Below are positions 25,311 to 34,853 of a DNA stretch of 64,000 nt, piece after piece. The number at the start of each line of letters is the position of its first letter. Positions within the stretch are counted from its first letter, which is position 1. The notes under the pieces were generated by a model. The model did no database searches. It saw only the letters and a program-made list of their open reading frames with translations, and was not told the DNA's origin. The stretch is from contig CAVQJL010000010.1 in assembly GCA_963712815.1 (NCBI GenBank), forward strand, positions 199,594 through 263,593, written 5' to 3'. The position numbers and the translations under genes were made by a program. The stretch comes from RPQJ01 sp963712815 (lineage in GTDB: Bacteria; Pseudomonadota; Gammaproteobacteria; Steroidobacterales; Steroidobacteraceae).

Positions 25311-27312
25311 GTGACCGAGGCGGGCATCGGAAGGATCGAGGCTCTCTGGGAGACGTTGCGCCGCCGCAAGGTGGTGCAGTGGGGCGTGGCCTACGGGCTG
25401 TTCACCTGGGGCCTGCTGCAGGGTCTCGAATACCTCACCGGAACATTTGGCTGGCCGCCGCTGCTGCAGCAGCTCGCCACGCTTACGTCCCTGATCGGGT
25501 TGCCGATCGTGCTGGTCGTCGCCTGGTACCACGGCGATCGGGGCGAGCAACAGGTGACCGCCGCCGAGTTCCTGATCCTGTTCGGCCTGCTGCTGCTCGG
25601 TGGCGCGCTGTTCTGGTGGTTCGGCAACTCCGGCATTTCCAGGACGGCCCACCGCGACGAAGCGGGCGAGACGACGCCGGCGCCGGAGCGCTCCATCGCC
25701 GTGCTGCCCTTCGACAACCTCAGCGGCGACCCCGCCAACGGGTTCCTGGGCGACGGCCTCGCCGAGGAGCTCGCGAACCTGCTGACCCGCGTGCCGGACC
25801 TCGAGGTCGCGTCGCGGACCTCGGCATTCAGCTTCAAGGGCCGGAAGATGGCGATCTGCGAGATCGCGGCCGAGCTGGGCGTGAAATACCTGGTGGAGGG
25901 CAGTCTCCGGCGCAATGGCGACACGCTCGCCATCACCGCCCAGCTCGTCGAGTGCCCGCGCGGCACCCACGCGTGGTCGAACACCTACCGTCGCCCGATC
26001 GCGGACTTGCCGAGCGTCGAGGACGACATCACAGGCTCGGTCGTGGAGGCGCTCAAGATCGTGCTCGCGCCCGAGACTCTCGAAAGAATGCAGCGCCGCG
26101 GCGCCGTTGACCGGGGTGCGTACGAGGCTTGTCCTGCAGGGTGTCAGCGAACTGAGGAACTTCGACCGACGCGACCTCGCTCGATCGGGCGGTGCAGCGT
26201 TTCAAGGAAGCGACGACCATTGATCCAACGTATGCCGAGGCCTACGCAGGCCTTTGCGAGTCTCACGTGCAGCGCTACATGAAGGTGAGGACCGTGCAGG
26301 ACGTCGCGGACGCCGAAGCACGCCTGTGAGCAGGCTGCCCGGCTCGATAGCGGACTACCGGAAGTGCACGCTGCCCTCGGCATGCTCTATGTCGCGACCG
26401 GGCAGCACGAGTGGGCCGAGCGGGAGTATCGCCGAGCGATCGAACTCGACCCGGACAGCGTCGACGCACACCTCGGACTCGGAATGCGCACTCAAGCTGC
26501 AGGGACGGCCTGAGCCGGCGGACCTGCAACTTCCAGCAGGCCATCCGCTGCGCCGCGATACTGGAAAGTCTATGACGCCTACGGCGGGCTTTCTATACGA
26601 GCAGGGGCGGTCCGGGAGGCCATCGCACAGTACCGGCGCGGCGTCGCGCTCGCGCCTCGCAATGCCCGCTGCTCAGCAATCTCGGTGGCGTCCTCTTCCT
26701 GCAGCGGCGACTTCGACGCAGCCGCCGATGCATTCCGGCAGTCGGTCGAGATCGCACCGACGAGCGAGGGCTATTCAAACACGGGCACGAACTACTACTA
26801 CGCCGCACGCTACGAAGACGCGGTGGCCATGTTCGAGCAGGCCAGCCGGCTCGCGCCGGAGGACTCACCAGTTCTGGGGCAACCTCGGCGACGCGTACCG
26901 CCGTGCGACGGGCAAGGGCGAGCTCGCGAGCAGCCTATACGAACGGGCGACGGAGCTCGCGCGGCGGCCCTCGGCGTGAACCCTGATTCGATCGCAACCC
27001 GCACTCAGCTCGCATACTTCCTCGTCCGGCAGGGCGAGACGCGCCCAGGCAAGGCCGAACTCGAGACCGCCGGGTCGGCGCCCATCGGCGACCTGAACTC
27101 CCACTACTACGCAGCGCTGGTGTACAAGGAACTCGGGAGAACCGCGGACGCGGTCGCCGAGACGCTCAAGGCGCTGGAGGACGGCTATCCGGCAGCTCTT
27201 CTAGTCGCCGACCCGGAGTTCATGCGGGATTCTGCGCGACCCGGCGGTGGGGGCAGCGGTTCAGGCGGCCGGCAACGCGGCGCGAGTAGTCAATCCACTG
27301 AAGGGAGGTTGA
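25311..27312 (+). CDS. Membrane FlgO/TolB-like TPR protein, heavily frameshifted
   Basis: Start GTG 25311 has GGGGAGA upstream. The first 270 codons are continuous: three membrane segments (VVQWGVAYGLFTWGLLQG, LIGLPIVLVVAWYHG, FLILFGLLLLGGALFWWFG), then a FlgO/TolB-N-type domain (RSIAVLPFDNLSGDP, LGDGLAEELANLLTRVPDLE, GVKYLVEGSLRRNGDTLAITA) as found in adenylate-cyclase/TPR proteins. After about 26130 the frame changes about 13 times, but the open frames join into TPR repeats (AIELDPDSVDAHLGLG, AARYEDAVAMFEQASRLAP, SHYYAALVYKELGRTADAV), ending NAARVVNPLKGG and TGA 27312. Frames carry no nonsense codons between the shifts, so sequence error is more likely than decay. The role is unknown, perhaps signalling. 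Confidence 0.7.
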
Positions 27313-27317
27313 CAGTC

Positions 27318-27730
27318 ATGACGACGGACAACTGCTCGACGGCAGACGTGGCTGACGATTACGCTCGGGACGCGCCCGACGCGACCGCTGCAAGTGACTG
27401 CGACGGTCGGCGATAGCGGTCTTGGCGGCAACACGCTCGTCACCGGTTCGACCCGGATCGCATGGCAGTCGTCGGGCAACATCGCCGCCTACCGCGTGAC
27501 CTTTTTCGATCTTTCCAGCGGAAAGGCGATCTGGCCCTTCACGGCTGAGCCAGACGGTCGCGATTCGCGCGGGCCTTTCCTCCGTGTTGCCGGGAATGGC
27601 GTTACCCTCGAGTTGTGTCGAGACGGGCCCGTCCGAAATCAAGTACGAGGTCGCAGTCGACGATGCACGCGACGACGTCGATCCGCTCGACCCGATGATC
27701 GTCATCCGGCCGGCACGCGCGCGGGTATAA
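27318..27730 (+). CDS. Small hypothetical protein, paralogue 1 (frameshifted)
   Basis: A strong Shine-Dalgarno (AAGGGAGG) lies inside the 3' end of the TPR gene, before ATG 27318. The reading begins MTTDNCSTADVADDYARD, must change frame before VTATVGDSGLGGN, and again near 27615. The body (ITGSTRI-like STRIAWQSSGNIAAYRVTFF, KAIWPFTAEPDG) and the end SEIKYEVAVDDARDDVDPLD then PMIVIRPARARV align with the next gene. The expected product is about 136 aa, beta-rich and without a signal peptide. I do not recognise a named family. Confidence 0.6.
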
Positions 27731-27758
27731 CAACGGCCGTTAAGCAAGGAGGGTGGCA

Positions 27759-28153
27759 ATGACGACGATCAAGTTGGATATCGAAACCCATCGCACCGGC
27801 GAGGTCCGTCAGGTCCAGGCAACGGCCAAAGACGTGGCGACGGCGGCAACGCAATGTTGCCTCCGGGGGCTGAGATCGTGTGGACAGCCAACGGAAGCGA
27901 CGTCTTCCGGGTGATCTTCCAGGACCTCGACAAATCACCACCGGACAATTGGATCTTTCCTTTCACCCCCCCGGAGGACGACGGTCCCTTCGGCACCGAT
28001 AACGCCCCGTCTCTGGAAGTGAAACATGCACCCGGTGGCAAGAAGACCGTGCTGAGCGCCGGAGCCCCGAAGAACATCAAGTATTCGGTCTATTCGACCA
28101 GCGAGACCGATGCCATCGCGCTCGACCCGATGATCGTGATCCGGCCCGAGTAG
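27759..28153 (+). CDS. Small hypothetical protein, paralogue 2 (one frameshift)
   Basis: AGGAGG precedes ATG 27759. The product starts TTIKLDIETHRTGEVRQVQA, shifts frame near 27840, and continues NAMLPPGAEIVWTANGSDVF, WIFPFTPPEDDGPFG and KYSVYSTSETDAIALDPMIV with final IRPE: about 131 aa. It resembles paralogue 1 over its full length, including the WxFPF/WPFT core and the C-terminal DPMIVIRP. The pattern of short beta strands suggests an immunoglobulin- or cupredoxin-like sandwich, which is inference. It is in the same operon as the TPR gene. Confidence 0.65.
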
Positions 28154-28308
28154 GTCGTGCGGACAGCTTGGCCCTCGGGGTGACCTGCGCCGTGCTCGGT
28201 GCGGTAGCGGGCGCACTGGTGACCTGGGCATTGTCGTAGCGCTACCTACGAAAGCCGGGGCGGATCGAGGCTCGTCGAGGAGCGCGCGGAGCTCCGCGCG
28301 CCCTTCCC
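28154..28308. other. Convergent intergenic region with a 20-bp palindrome
   Basis: No gene is evident. A short hydrophobic stretch (LGVTCAVLGAVAGALVTWAL) can be read rightward from about 28173, without a convincing start, and may be a remnant or the tail of the preceding frameshifted gene. At 28282-28301 a perfect palindrome, gcgcgcggagctccgcgcgc, lies between convergent genes; it could act as a two-way terminator or attenuating hairpin although no T run follows. Confidence 0.4.
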
Positions 28309-29538
28309 TCACTCCTGCACCACCCTGCACGTCAGCGCCTTGAGATAGCGCGTCTCAGGTATCGCCGGGTGGATCGGGTGATCCGGCGCGTGACCGCCCA
28401 CCTCGATGACCTGCACGAAGCGTCCGAGGTGCCGCCCCGCCTGCTGGATCGCGCCGATCAGTTCGTCCTGCGCGAGGTGGTGCGAGCAGGAGCACGAGAC
28501 GAGGATACCGTCGCGCGGCAGCAGCTGCATGGCGAGCTGGTTGAGCTTGCGGTAGGCGGCCTGGCCCTTCGGGATGTCGCGGCGACGCTTGATGAACGCG
28601 GGCGGATCGACCACCACCACGTCGTAGCGCTCGCCTGCTTCGCGCAACGCAGCAAGCACGTCGAACGCATCGCCGCGCCGCGTCTGCACCGCGAGGCCGT
28701 TGTCTTCGGCGGTCGCCTGCAGCAGCTCCAGCGCCGGCGCAGAGGAGTCCACGCAGGTGACCTCGGCCGCCCCGGCGCGCGCCGCCGCAAGACCCCAGGC
28801 TCCGAGGTAACTGAACACGTCGAGCACGCGCAGCCCGTGCACGTACTTCAGGAACGCCGCACGATTCGAGGCCTGGTCGTAGAACCAGCCCGTCTTCTGG
28901 CCCGTGCCGATCGGCACGCGAAATCGCACGCCGTTCTCCAGCACCTCGACCTGCGCCGGCGCCTCGCCGAGCGCGGTCTCGACATACGAGGGCAGCCCCT
29001 CGAGGTCGCGGGCGCCGGAATCGTTCTTCCACACCACGGCGCGCGGCGCGACCACCTGCTCGAGCGCGGCGACGACATCGGCCTTGAGCGTCTCCATGCC
29101 GGCCGTGCCGACCTGCCCCACGATCACGTCCCCATAGCGGTCGAGCACCAGCCCGGGCAGCCCGTCGGACTCGCCGTGGGCGAGCCGGTAGAACGGCGCC
29201 GCGTACAGGCGCTCGCGCAGCGCCAGGGCGAGCTGCAGACGGTGCACCAGCAGCGACTTGCCCGGCGGGTGATTCGGGTCGCGCCCGAGGATGCGGGCGC
29301 AGATGAGCGCGTGCGGATTGACGTAGGCGTAGCCGATGAAATGATCGCGGTCGCCGATCACCCGGCACAGCGCGCCGGATGCGAAGGCCGTGAGCGGCGT
29401 CCGCTGCGTATCGACCTCGTTGCTGAACACCCAGAGGTGCCCGGCGCCGAGTCGCCTCCCCTCCTTCGGCTTCAGGCGCAGCTCGGGCAGCTCCTGCAGC
29501 TCGGGCCCGGCGCTTGGCGCCTCATGAGCGTGGGTCAT
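28309..29538 (-). CDS. rlmI: 23S rRNA (cytosine) methyltransferase RlmI-like
   Basis: RlmI methylates C1962 of 23S rRNA. The 409-aa product has an N-terminal PUA domain (KEGRRLGAGHLWVFSNEV), a central EEHEE-type region (ESDGLPGLVLDRYGDVIVGQ) and a Rossmann methyltransferase domain with SAM motif LDVFSYLGAWGLAAAR, the motif VVVDPPAFIKRRRD and the catalytic cysteine region SCSCSHHL. The divergent gene to the right starts 62 bases from this one; the gap has TATAGT and TAGAAT boxes, one on each strand. Confidence 0.9.
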   Translation of the reverse strand: MTHAHEAPSAGPELQELPELRLKPKEGRRLGAGHLWVFSNEVDTQRTPLTAFASGALCRVIGDRDHFIGYAYVNPHALICARILGRDPNHPPGKSLLVHRLQLALALRERLYAAPFYRLAHGESDGLPGLVLDRYGDVIVGQVGTAGMETLKADVVAALEQVVAPRAVVWKNDSGARDLEGLPSYVETALGEAPAQVEVLENGVRFRVPIGTGQKTGWFYDQASNRAAFLKYVHGLRVLDVFSYLGAWGLAAARAGAAEVTCVDSSAPALELLQATAEDNGLAVQTRRGDAFDVLAALREAGERYDVVVVDPPAFIKRRRDIPKGQAAYRKLNQLAMQLLPRDGILVSCSCSHHLAQDELIGAIQQAGRHLGRFVQVIEVGGHAPDHPIHPAIPETRYLKALTCRVVQE

Positions 29539-29600
29539 CGTGGAAGCCTCGTTCCGTTATAGTTCCTCATTCTATCCGAGCCGAGCGCCCTCCCCCGACC

Positions 29601-31688
29601 ATGCAGAGCAGATCCCAGCGCGCGACGCGCAACCGTCTCGCCGAGGAGACCAGTCCCTACCTGCGCCAGCACGCCGACAACCCGGTGGACTGGCATCCGT
29701 GGGGCCCGGAGGCGCTCGAGCGCGCCGTGGCCGAGGAGAAGCCGATCCTGCTGTCGATCGGCTACTCGGCCTGCCACTGGTGCCACGTGATGGCCCACGA
29801 GTCGTTCGAGGACGCGGACACGGCGGCGCTCATGAACGAGCTGTTCGTGAACGTGAAGGTGGACCGCGAGGAGCGTCCCGACCTCGACCGCATCTACCAG
29901 ACCGCGCACCAGATGCTCACGCAGCGCGGCGGCGGCTGGCCTCTCACGATGTTCCTCTCGCCGCAGGACCACCGCCCGTTCTTCGGCGGCACCTATTTCC
30001 CGCCGGAGCCGAAGTACGGCATGCCCGCCTTCCGCGAGGTGCTCACGCGAGTCGCGCAGTACTACCGCGAGCACGGCGAGGAGATCCGCCGCCAGGGCGA
30101 TGCACTGGTCGAAGTGTTCGGGCAGCTGCTGCCCGCGCCGGCCGGCACGGGCACGGCGCTGTCGCGTGCGCCGCTCGCCGCGGGGCGCGCCACGCTGCAG
30201 CGCGACTTCGACGGGCGGTTCGGCGGCTTCGGCGGCGCACCCAAGTTCCCGCACCCCATGAACCTCGAGTTCCTGCTGCGCACCTGGCGCGCGTCGGCCG
30301 ATGACGACCAGCCCGACCTGCAGGCGCTCTACATGGCCACGCTGACGCTTACGCGCATGGCCGAGGGCGGCCTGTACGATCAGCTCGGCGGCGGCTTCTG
30401 CCGCTACTCGGTGGACGAGTACTGGATGATCCCGCACTTCGAGAAGATGCTGTACGACAACGCCCAGCTGCTCGCCGTGAGTGCGCAGGCGGCCGTCGCC
30501 ACGGCGGATCCGCTGTTCCGCCGGGTGACCGCCGAGACCGCCGACTGGATCCGCCGCGACATGGAGCATCCGGACGGCGCCTACTACGCGACGCTCGACG
30601 CCGACTCCGAAGGCCACGAAGGCAGGTTCTACGTCTGGACGCCGGACGAAGCGCGGGCCCTGCTCGACGAGCGCGAGTTCAAGGTGCTGGCACGCCGCTT
30701 CGGGCTCGACCGCGAGGCCAACTTCGAGGGCCGCTGGCACCTGCACGCGTTCGAGCCGCTGGCCGAGGTTGCGGCGCAGGCCGGGCTCGACGAATCCGCA
30801 GCCGACGCGGCGCTCGATGCCGCCCGGGCGAAGCTCCTCGAGGTGCGCAACCGCCGCGTCTGGCCCGGCCGCGACGAAAAGATCCTCACCGGCTGGAACG
30901 GCCTCGCGATCGCCGGCATGGCGGCGGCGGCACGCGCGCTCGACCGCAACGACTGCGTCGATTCCGCCGCGCGCGCCGTGGCCTTCCTGCGCGAGCACTG
31001 CTGGTACGACGGCCGGCTGCTCGCCGTGCACAAGGACGGCCGCTCGCGCTTCCCCGCCTATCTCGACGACCACGCCTTCCTCGGCTGGGGCCTCCTCGAG
31101 CTGCTGCAGGCCCGCTGGCACGGCCCTTGGCTCGAGTGGGCGATCGAGCTGGCCGAGGCGATTCTCGAGCACTTCGAGGACCGCGCGGCGGGCGGCTTCT
31201 TCTTCACCGCCGACGACCACGAGTCGCTGATCCTGCGCCCCAAGACCTTCGGCGACGACGCGACGCCCGCGGGCAACGGCGTGGCCGCCCGGCTGCTGCT
31301 GCGCCTCGGCTACCTGCTCGCCGAGCCGCGGTATCTCGATGCCGCCGAGCGGACCCTGCGCGCCGCGTGGTCCCTCATCGAGCGCTACCCGCACGCGCAC
31401 ACGAGCCTGCTCATGGCGCTCGACGAGCACACCGAGCCGCCGGCCGTGGTCGTGCTGCGCGGTCCCGAGGCCGACCTCGCCGCGTGGCGCGCCGAGCTCG
31501 ACAAGCTGTTCGACCCGCGCCGCCTCGTGTTCGCGATTCCATCGGAATCCGCGTGCCTGCCGGTCGCGCTCGCGGACAAGCGTCCGCAGGCGGGCACGGT
31601 GGCCTACCTGTGCCGGGGAACGACCTGCTCGGCACCCCTCGGCACGCTCGGGGAACTGGTGCGAGCGCTCAAGTCCGGCACCGGCTGA
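29601..31688 (+). CDS. Thioredoxin-domain protein, DUF255/YyaL (SSP411-like)
   Basis: The 695-aa protein begins with a thioredoxin-like DUF255 domain: NRLAEETSPYLRQHADNPVD, WHPWGPEALERA, and the redox motif CHWCHVM within GYSACHWCHVMAHESFED. It continues with a large (alpha/alpha)6-barrel region similar to N-acylglucosamine 2-epimerases (GGGFCRYSVDEYWMIPHFEK, NGLAIAGMAAAARAL). The biochemical function of the family is not established. It has no signal peptide, so it is cytoplasmic. The ATG at 29601 was chosen because the conserved start follows within 12 residues. Confidence 0.9.
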   Translation: MQSRSQRATRNRLAEETSPYLRQHADNPVDWHPWGPEALERAVAEEKPILLSIGYSACHWCHVMAHESFEDADTAALMNELFVNVKVDREERPDLDRIYQTAHQMLTQRGGGWPLTMFLSPQDHRPFFGGTYFPPEPKYGMPAFREVLTRVAQYYREHGEEIRRQGDALVEVFGQLLPAPAGTGTALSRAPLAAGRATLQRDFDGRFGGFGGAPKFPHPMNLEFLLRTWRASADDDQPDLQALYMATLTLTRMAEGGLYDQLGGGFCRYSVDEYWMIPHFEKMLYDNAQLLAVSAQAAVATADPLFRRVTAETADWIRRDMEHPDGAYYATLDADSEGHEGRFYVWTPDEARALLDEREFKVLARRFGLDREANFEGRWHLHAFEPLAEVAAQAGLDESAADAALDAARAKLLEVRNRRVWPGRDEKILTGWNGLAIAGMAAAARALDRNDCVDSAARAVAFLREHCWYDGRLLAVHKDGRSRFPAYLDDHAFLGWGLLELLQARWHGPWLEWAIELAEAILEHFEDRAAGGFFFTADDHESLILRPKTFGDDATPAGNGVAARLLLRLGYLLAEPRYLDAAERTLRAAWSLIERYPHAHTSLLMALDEHTEPPAVVVLRGPEADLAAWRAELDKLFDPRRLVFAIPSESACLPVALADKRPQAGTVAYLCRGTTCSAPLGTLGELVRALKSGTG

Positions 31689-31762
31689 AGCCGCGCCGCC
31701 TCACCACAGCCCGATCCTTCCGTCCCGGCCGAACCCGACTCTTCCCGAGGAGAACCGCAGGC

Positions 31763-33109
31763 ATGCTTCGCACCGTAACCGCCCTTGCCGTCGCCGCCCT
31801 TGCCGCTGCCGCACCCGCCCTCGCCCAGGCGCCGGAGCCGCGCATCGTGATCGTGCACGCCGGGCAACTGCTCGATCGCCCCGGCAGGCCGGCGCGCGGC
31901 GCGAGCACCGTGCTGATCCGCGACGGGCGCGTCATCGAGGTCCGCGACGGGCACGTGGCGGCCGCGGCCGCGGGCTTTGCCGCCGCCGAGGTGATCGACC
32001 TGCGCGGCCACTACGTGCTGCCCGGTCTCGTGGACAGCCACGTGCACCTCACCTCCGACACCGGTGGCGTGCTGTCGCAACTCGAGGAAGTACAGCTCAA
32101 CCCTGCCGCCAAGGCCTACAACGCGCTCGCCAATGCGCACAAGACGCTGGGCGCGGGCTTCACCACGGTGCGCAACCTCGGCGACCGCGACGGCATCACG
32201 CTCGCTCTGCGCGATGCGATCCGCGCCGGCAAGGTCGTGGGGCCGAACATCGTCGATGCGGGCACCTCGATCTCGACCACCTCTGGCCACATGGATCCCG
32301 CCCTCGGCTTCCGCGACGACCTGCGCGACGCGCTGGATCGCCACGACAACCTCTGCGACGGTGCCGACGCCTGCCGTCGCGCCGTGCGCCTGCAGGTGGC
32401 GCGCGGCGTGGACGTGATCAAGATCGCGACCACCGGCGGCGTCAACAGCCGCATCGGTGTCGGGCTCGGCAAGCAGATGTTCGACGACGAGGTGCAGGCG
32501 ATCGTCGACACCGCCCGCCTCTACGACAAGAAGGTCGCCGTGCACGCGCACGGCGTGGACGGCGTGAAGATCGCGCTCGCCGCCGGGGTGGACTCGATCG
32601 AGCACGGCACGACGCTGGACGATGAATCGCTCGAGCTGTTCCGCAAGTCGGGCGCCTACTACGTGCCGACGCTCTCGACCGTGAACGGCTACCTCGAGCG
32701 CATCGCGGCCGACCCGAACGCCTACGCGCCCGCGGTGCGCGCCAAGGTGGACTGGCGCATCCGCATCACCGGCGAGTCGCTGCGCAAGGCGGTGCCGCGC
32801 GGCGTGAAGATCGCCTTCGGCACGGATGCCGGCGTGAGCAAGCACGGCCGCAACGCCGACGAGTTCGAGCTGATGGTGAAGAACGGCATGACGCCCGCGC
32901 AGGCGCTCGAGGCGGCCACCGTCAACGCCGCCGACCTGCTCGGCCTCTCGGCCGACGTCGGCACGCTCGAGCCCGGCAAGCGCGCCGACCTGATCGCCGT
33001 CGAGGGCGACCCGCTGCGGGACGTGACGGTACTCAAGCGGGTGTCGTTCGTGATGAAGGACGGCGCCGTGTTCAAGGACCAGCGCGGCACGCGGCCGACC
33101 GCTCAGTAG
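31763..33109 (+). CDS. Secreted amidohydrolase (imidazolonepropionase/prolidase-like)
   Basis: The 448-aa product has a signal peptide (TVTALAVAALAAAAPALAQ) and an amidohydrolase TIM barrel with the metal motif DSHVHLT, the carboxylated-lysine candidate DVIKIATTGG, later histidines in VAVHAHGVDG and SIEHGT, and the aspartate in AFGTDAGVSKHG. It ends with GTLEPGKRADLIAVEGDPL. Characterised relatives are metal-dependent Xaa-Pro or Xaa-Arg dipeptidases; the substrate here is unproved. GAGGAG lies upstream of the ATG. The 3' end overlaps the HIT gene by seven bases. Confidence 0.88.
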   Translation: MLRTVTALAVAALAAAAPALAQAPEPRIVIVHAGQLLDRPGRPARGASTVLIRDGRVIEVRDGHVAAAAAGFAAAEVIDLRGHYVLPGLVDSHVHLTSDTGGVLSQLEEVQLNPAAKAYNALANAHKTLGAGFTTVRNLGDRDGITLALRDAIRAGKVVGPNIVDAGTSISTTSGHMDPALGFRDDLRDALDRHDNLCDGADACRRAVRLQVARGVDVIKIATTGGVNSRIGVGLGKQMFDDEVQAIVDTARLYDKKVAVHAHGVDGVKIALAAGVDSIEHGTTLDDESLELFRKSGAYYVPTLSTVNGYLERIAADPNAYAPAVRAKVDWRIRITGESLRKAVPRGVKIAFGTDAGVSKHGRNADEFELMVKNGMTPAQALEAATVNAADLLGLSADVGTLEPGKRADLIAVEGDPLRDVTVLKRVSFVMKDGAVFKDQRGTRPTAQ

Positions 33110-33540
33110 GCCGACAGTCGCTCCCGCAGGCCCGCCTGCAGGGCCCCGTCCACCGCCGGATCGAAGCGGCGGGCCGCCGCCCAGTCGTAGCCCCAGGGAT
33201 TCGCGGCGCGCAGCGACCCGGGCTCGTCCGCGTAGCGCGGAAAGACGTGCGCGTGCAGCGCGGGCTCGAGGTTGCCGAACAGCGCGTAGTTGATGCGCAC
33301 GGCACCGGTCAGCCCGAGCACGACCTGCCCGATCCGCGCCATGTCGGCGAGGAACGCCGCCTGCGCGCCGGGCGCAAGCACGTTGAGGTGCGGCACCACC
33401 GGGTCGGGCAGCAACAGGCAGTAGCCTGCGAACACCTGCGGGTCGCCCATCACGGCCCAGCCGGTCGGCAGGCGCGCGATGGCCGTCGGATCGGCGCCCG
33501 CCCGGCAGTCCTCGACGCGCCGGTGGATGGCGGTGCTCAT
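33103..33540 (-). CDS. HIT-family-like protein
   Basis: This 145-aa protein has the HIT fold motif in the variant HAHVFPRYADEP (HxHxxPR), preceded by the long strand-helix AFLADMARIGQVVLGLTGAV. It resembles diadenosine or nucleoside-phosphate hydrolases of the HIT/GalT superfamily that lack the third histidine. The start overlaps the upstream HAD gene stop (ATGA), so it is the last gene of the tsaC-led operon. Confidence 0.8.
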   Translation of the reverse strand: MSTAIHRRVEDCRAGADPTAIARLPTGWAVMGDPQVFAGYCLLLPDPVVPHLNVLAPGAQAAFLADMARIGQVVLGLTGAVRINYALFGNLEPALHAHVFPRYADEPGSLRAANPWGYDWAAARRFDPAVDGALQAGLRERLSAY

Positions 33541-34139
33541 GCGGGGAGGCGCACGCCGAGGGCCCGCAGGCTCGCGCGCGTCTCGGCCGGGCTGCGATGG
33601 TGGATCGTCCGCCAGCCGCAGGCCGCGGCGCCGGCGACGTTCGGCGCCAGGTCGTCCACGAACACGGTCGCGGCCGGCTCGAGCTCGAAGCGCCGCTCCG
33701 CCTCGCGGTAGATCGCGGCGGACGGCTTGACCGCGCCGACCCGGAACGACGCGACCACGCCGTGCGTGAGCGCCTCGAGGCCGTACAGCGCGTCGAGGTG
33801 CCGCCAGTGCATATCGCCGATGTTCGACAGCAGGAATACCCGGTACTCGCCCATGAGCCCCGATGCCAGGTCGAACATCTCCTGCGCCCGGTCGAACATG
33901 TCGAGCCAGCGCGCCCGCAGCTCGTCGGGTTCGAGCGGCCGCGCGGCCATCGCAGCCACTCGACCGAGCAACTCGTCGCCCGTGATCTCGCCACGCTCGT
34001 GCGCCGCGAGGTCCACGCGCTCGAGCCAGGCTGGCAGGTTCGTCATGTCGATGCCGGCCGAGGCGAGGTAGTCGATGAATGGCTGGTAGCGCAGGCGCAC
34101 CAGCACGCCGCCGATGTCGAAGACCACGTTGCGGATCAT
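33537..34139 (-). CDS. HAD-family hydrolase (YihX-like phosphatase)
   Basis: This 200-aa HAD protein has a motif I variant at the N-terminus, VVFDIGGVLVRL, in which the second aspartate of DxD is glycine as in YihX-type phosphatases. It has motif II in FLLSNIGDMH, the lysine in GAVKPSAAIYREA and motif IV in VFVDDLAPNVAGA. The substrate is unknown; YihX acts on glucose-1-phosphate. It starts 18 bases after comB and is coupled to the HIT gene. Confidence 0.88.
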   Translation of the reverse strand: MIRNVVFDIGGVLVRLRYQPFIDYLASAGIDMTNLPAWLERVDLAAHERGEITGDELLGRVAAMAARPLEPDELRARWLDMFDRAQEMFDLASGLMGEYRVFLLSNIGDMHWRHLDALYGLEALTHGVVASFRVGAVKPSAAIYREAERRFELEPAATVFVDDLAPNVAGAAACGWRTIHHRSPAETRASLRALGVRLPA

Positions 34140-34157
34140 GCGAGCCTCCGGAGGAAA

Positions 34158-34853
34158 TCAGGCGCCGCCCAGCCGCTCGAGTTCCGGCGGCTCGCCAGCC
34201 GCGCGGCGCAAGCGCAGCACGAAATCGAAGCGGTCCACGTCCGTGCAGTAGTCGAAATCCTCGCGCGGGGCCCAGTCGCAGGCCGGGTCGAAGAACTTGA
34301 CTGCGGCCGGCGCATCACGCAACCGCTCGCGCACCTCGGCCAGCGGCGCCGGCTCCCCCGCCAGCATGAGCCGCAGGCATTCGGCAAAAAGGTCGTCCTC
34401 CGCGCAGCGCTCGCGTGCCTCGTGGCCCATGCGCACGATCGAGACCTGTGCAGGCAGGCGGGCCTGCAGGTAGCGGTGCACGGCCGAGATGTTCACGAAC
34501 GAGCCCGTGATCACCTCCTCGGCACCGGTGGCGTTCAGGAGCCCCTGGGTGCCGGCATGCGTGGTGTGCACGAGGACCTTGCCACGCAGGTCGAGCGCGC
34601 GGATCTCGGTCGGCGAATTGCCCGCGTCGAACCCGGGCAGCCGGCGCGCGTGGCGCTCGCCGGCGAGCAGCGCGCCGGGGAAGCGGCGGCCAAGCGCCAG
34701 CGCCTCGTCGATCTCGCCGGCGGGCAGCACGCGGGCGGCTCCCGCGTCGAAGGCGTAGGGAGCGACCGAGAAGGCGCGGAACACGTCCACGACGACCGCG
34801 ACGCCGCGCGCCGCGCGCGCACCGGCCACGTGATCGAAGATCTCAACGCGCAT
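34158..34853 (-). CDS. comB: 2-phosphosulfolactate phosphatase family (ComB-like)
   Basis: This 231-aa protein has the ComB signatures VVVDVFRAFSVAPYAFDAGA, AGERHARRLPGFDAGNSP and GKVLVHTTHAGTQGLLNA, which hold the metal and phosphate ligands. ComB dephosphorylates 2-phosphosulfolactate in coenzyme M synthesis in methanogens; many bacteria carry homologues without that pathway, and no comA or comC is in the window, so the true substrate is open. It overlaps the decarboxylase gene by 11 bases. Confidence 0.82.
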   Translation of the reverse strand: MRVEIFDHVAGARAARGVAVVVDVFRAFSVAPYAFDAGAARVLPAGEIDEALALGRRFPGALLAGERHARRLPGFDAGNSPTEIRALDLRGKVLVHTTHAGTQGLLNATGAEEVITGSFVNISAVHRYLQARLPAQVSIVRMGHEARERCAEDDLFAECLRLMLAGEPAPLAEVRERLRDAPAAVKFFDPACDWAPREDFDYCTDVDRFDFVLRLRRAAGEPPELERLGGA

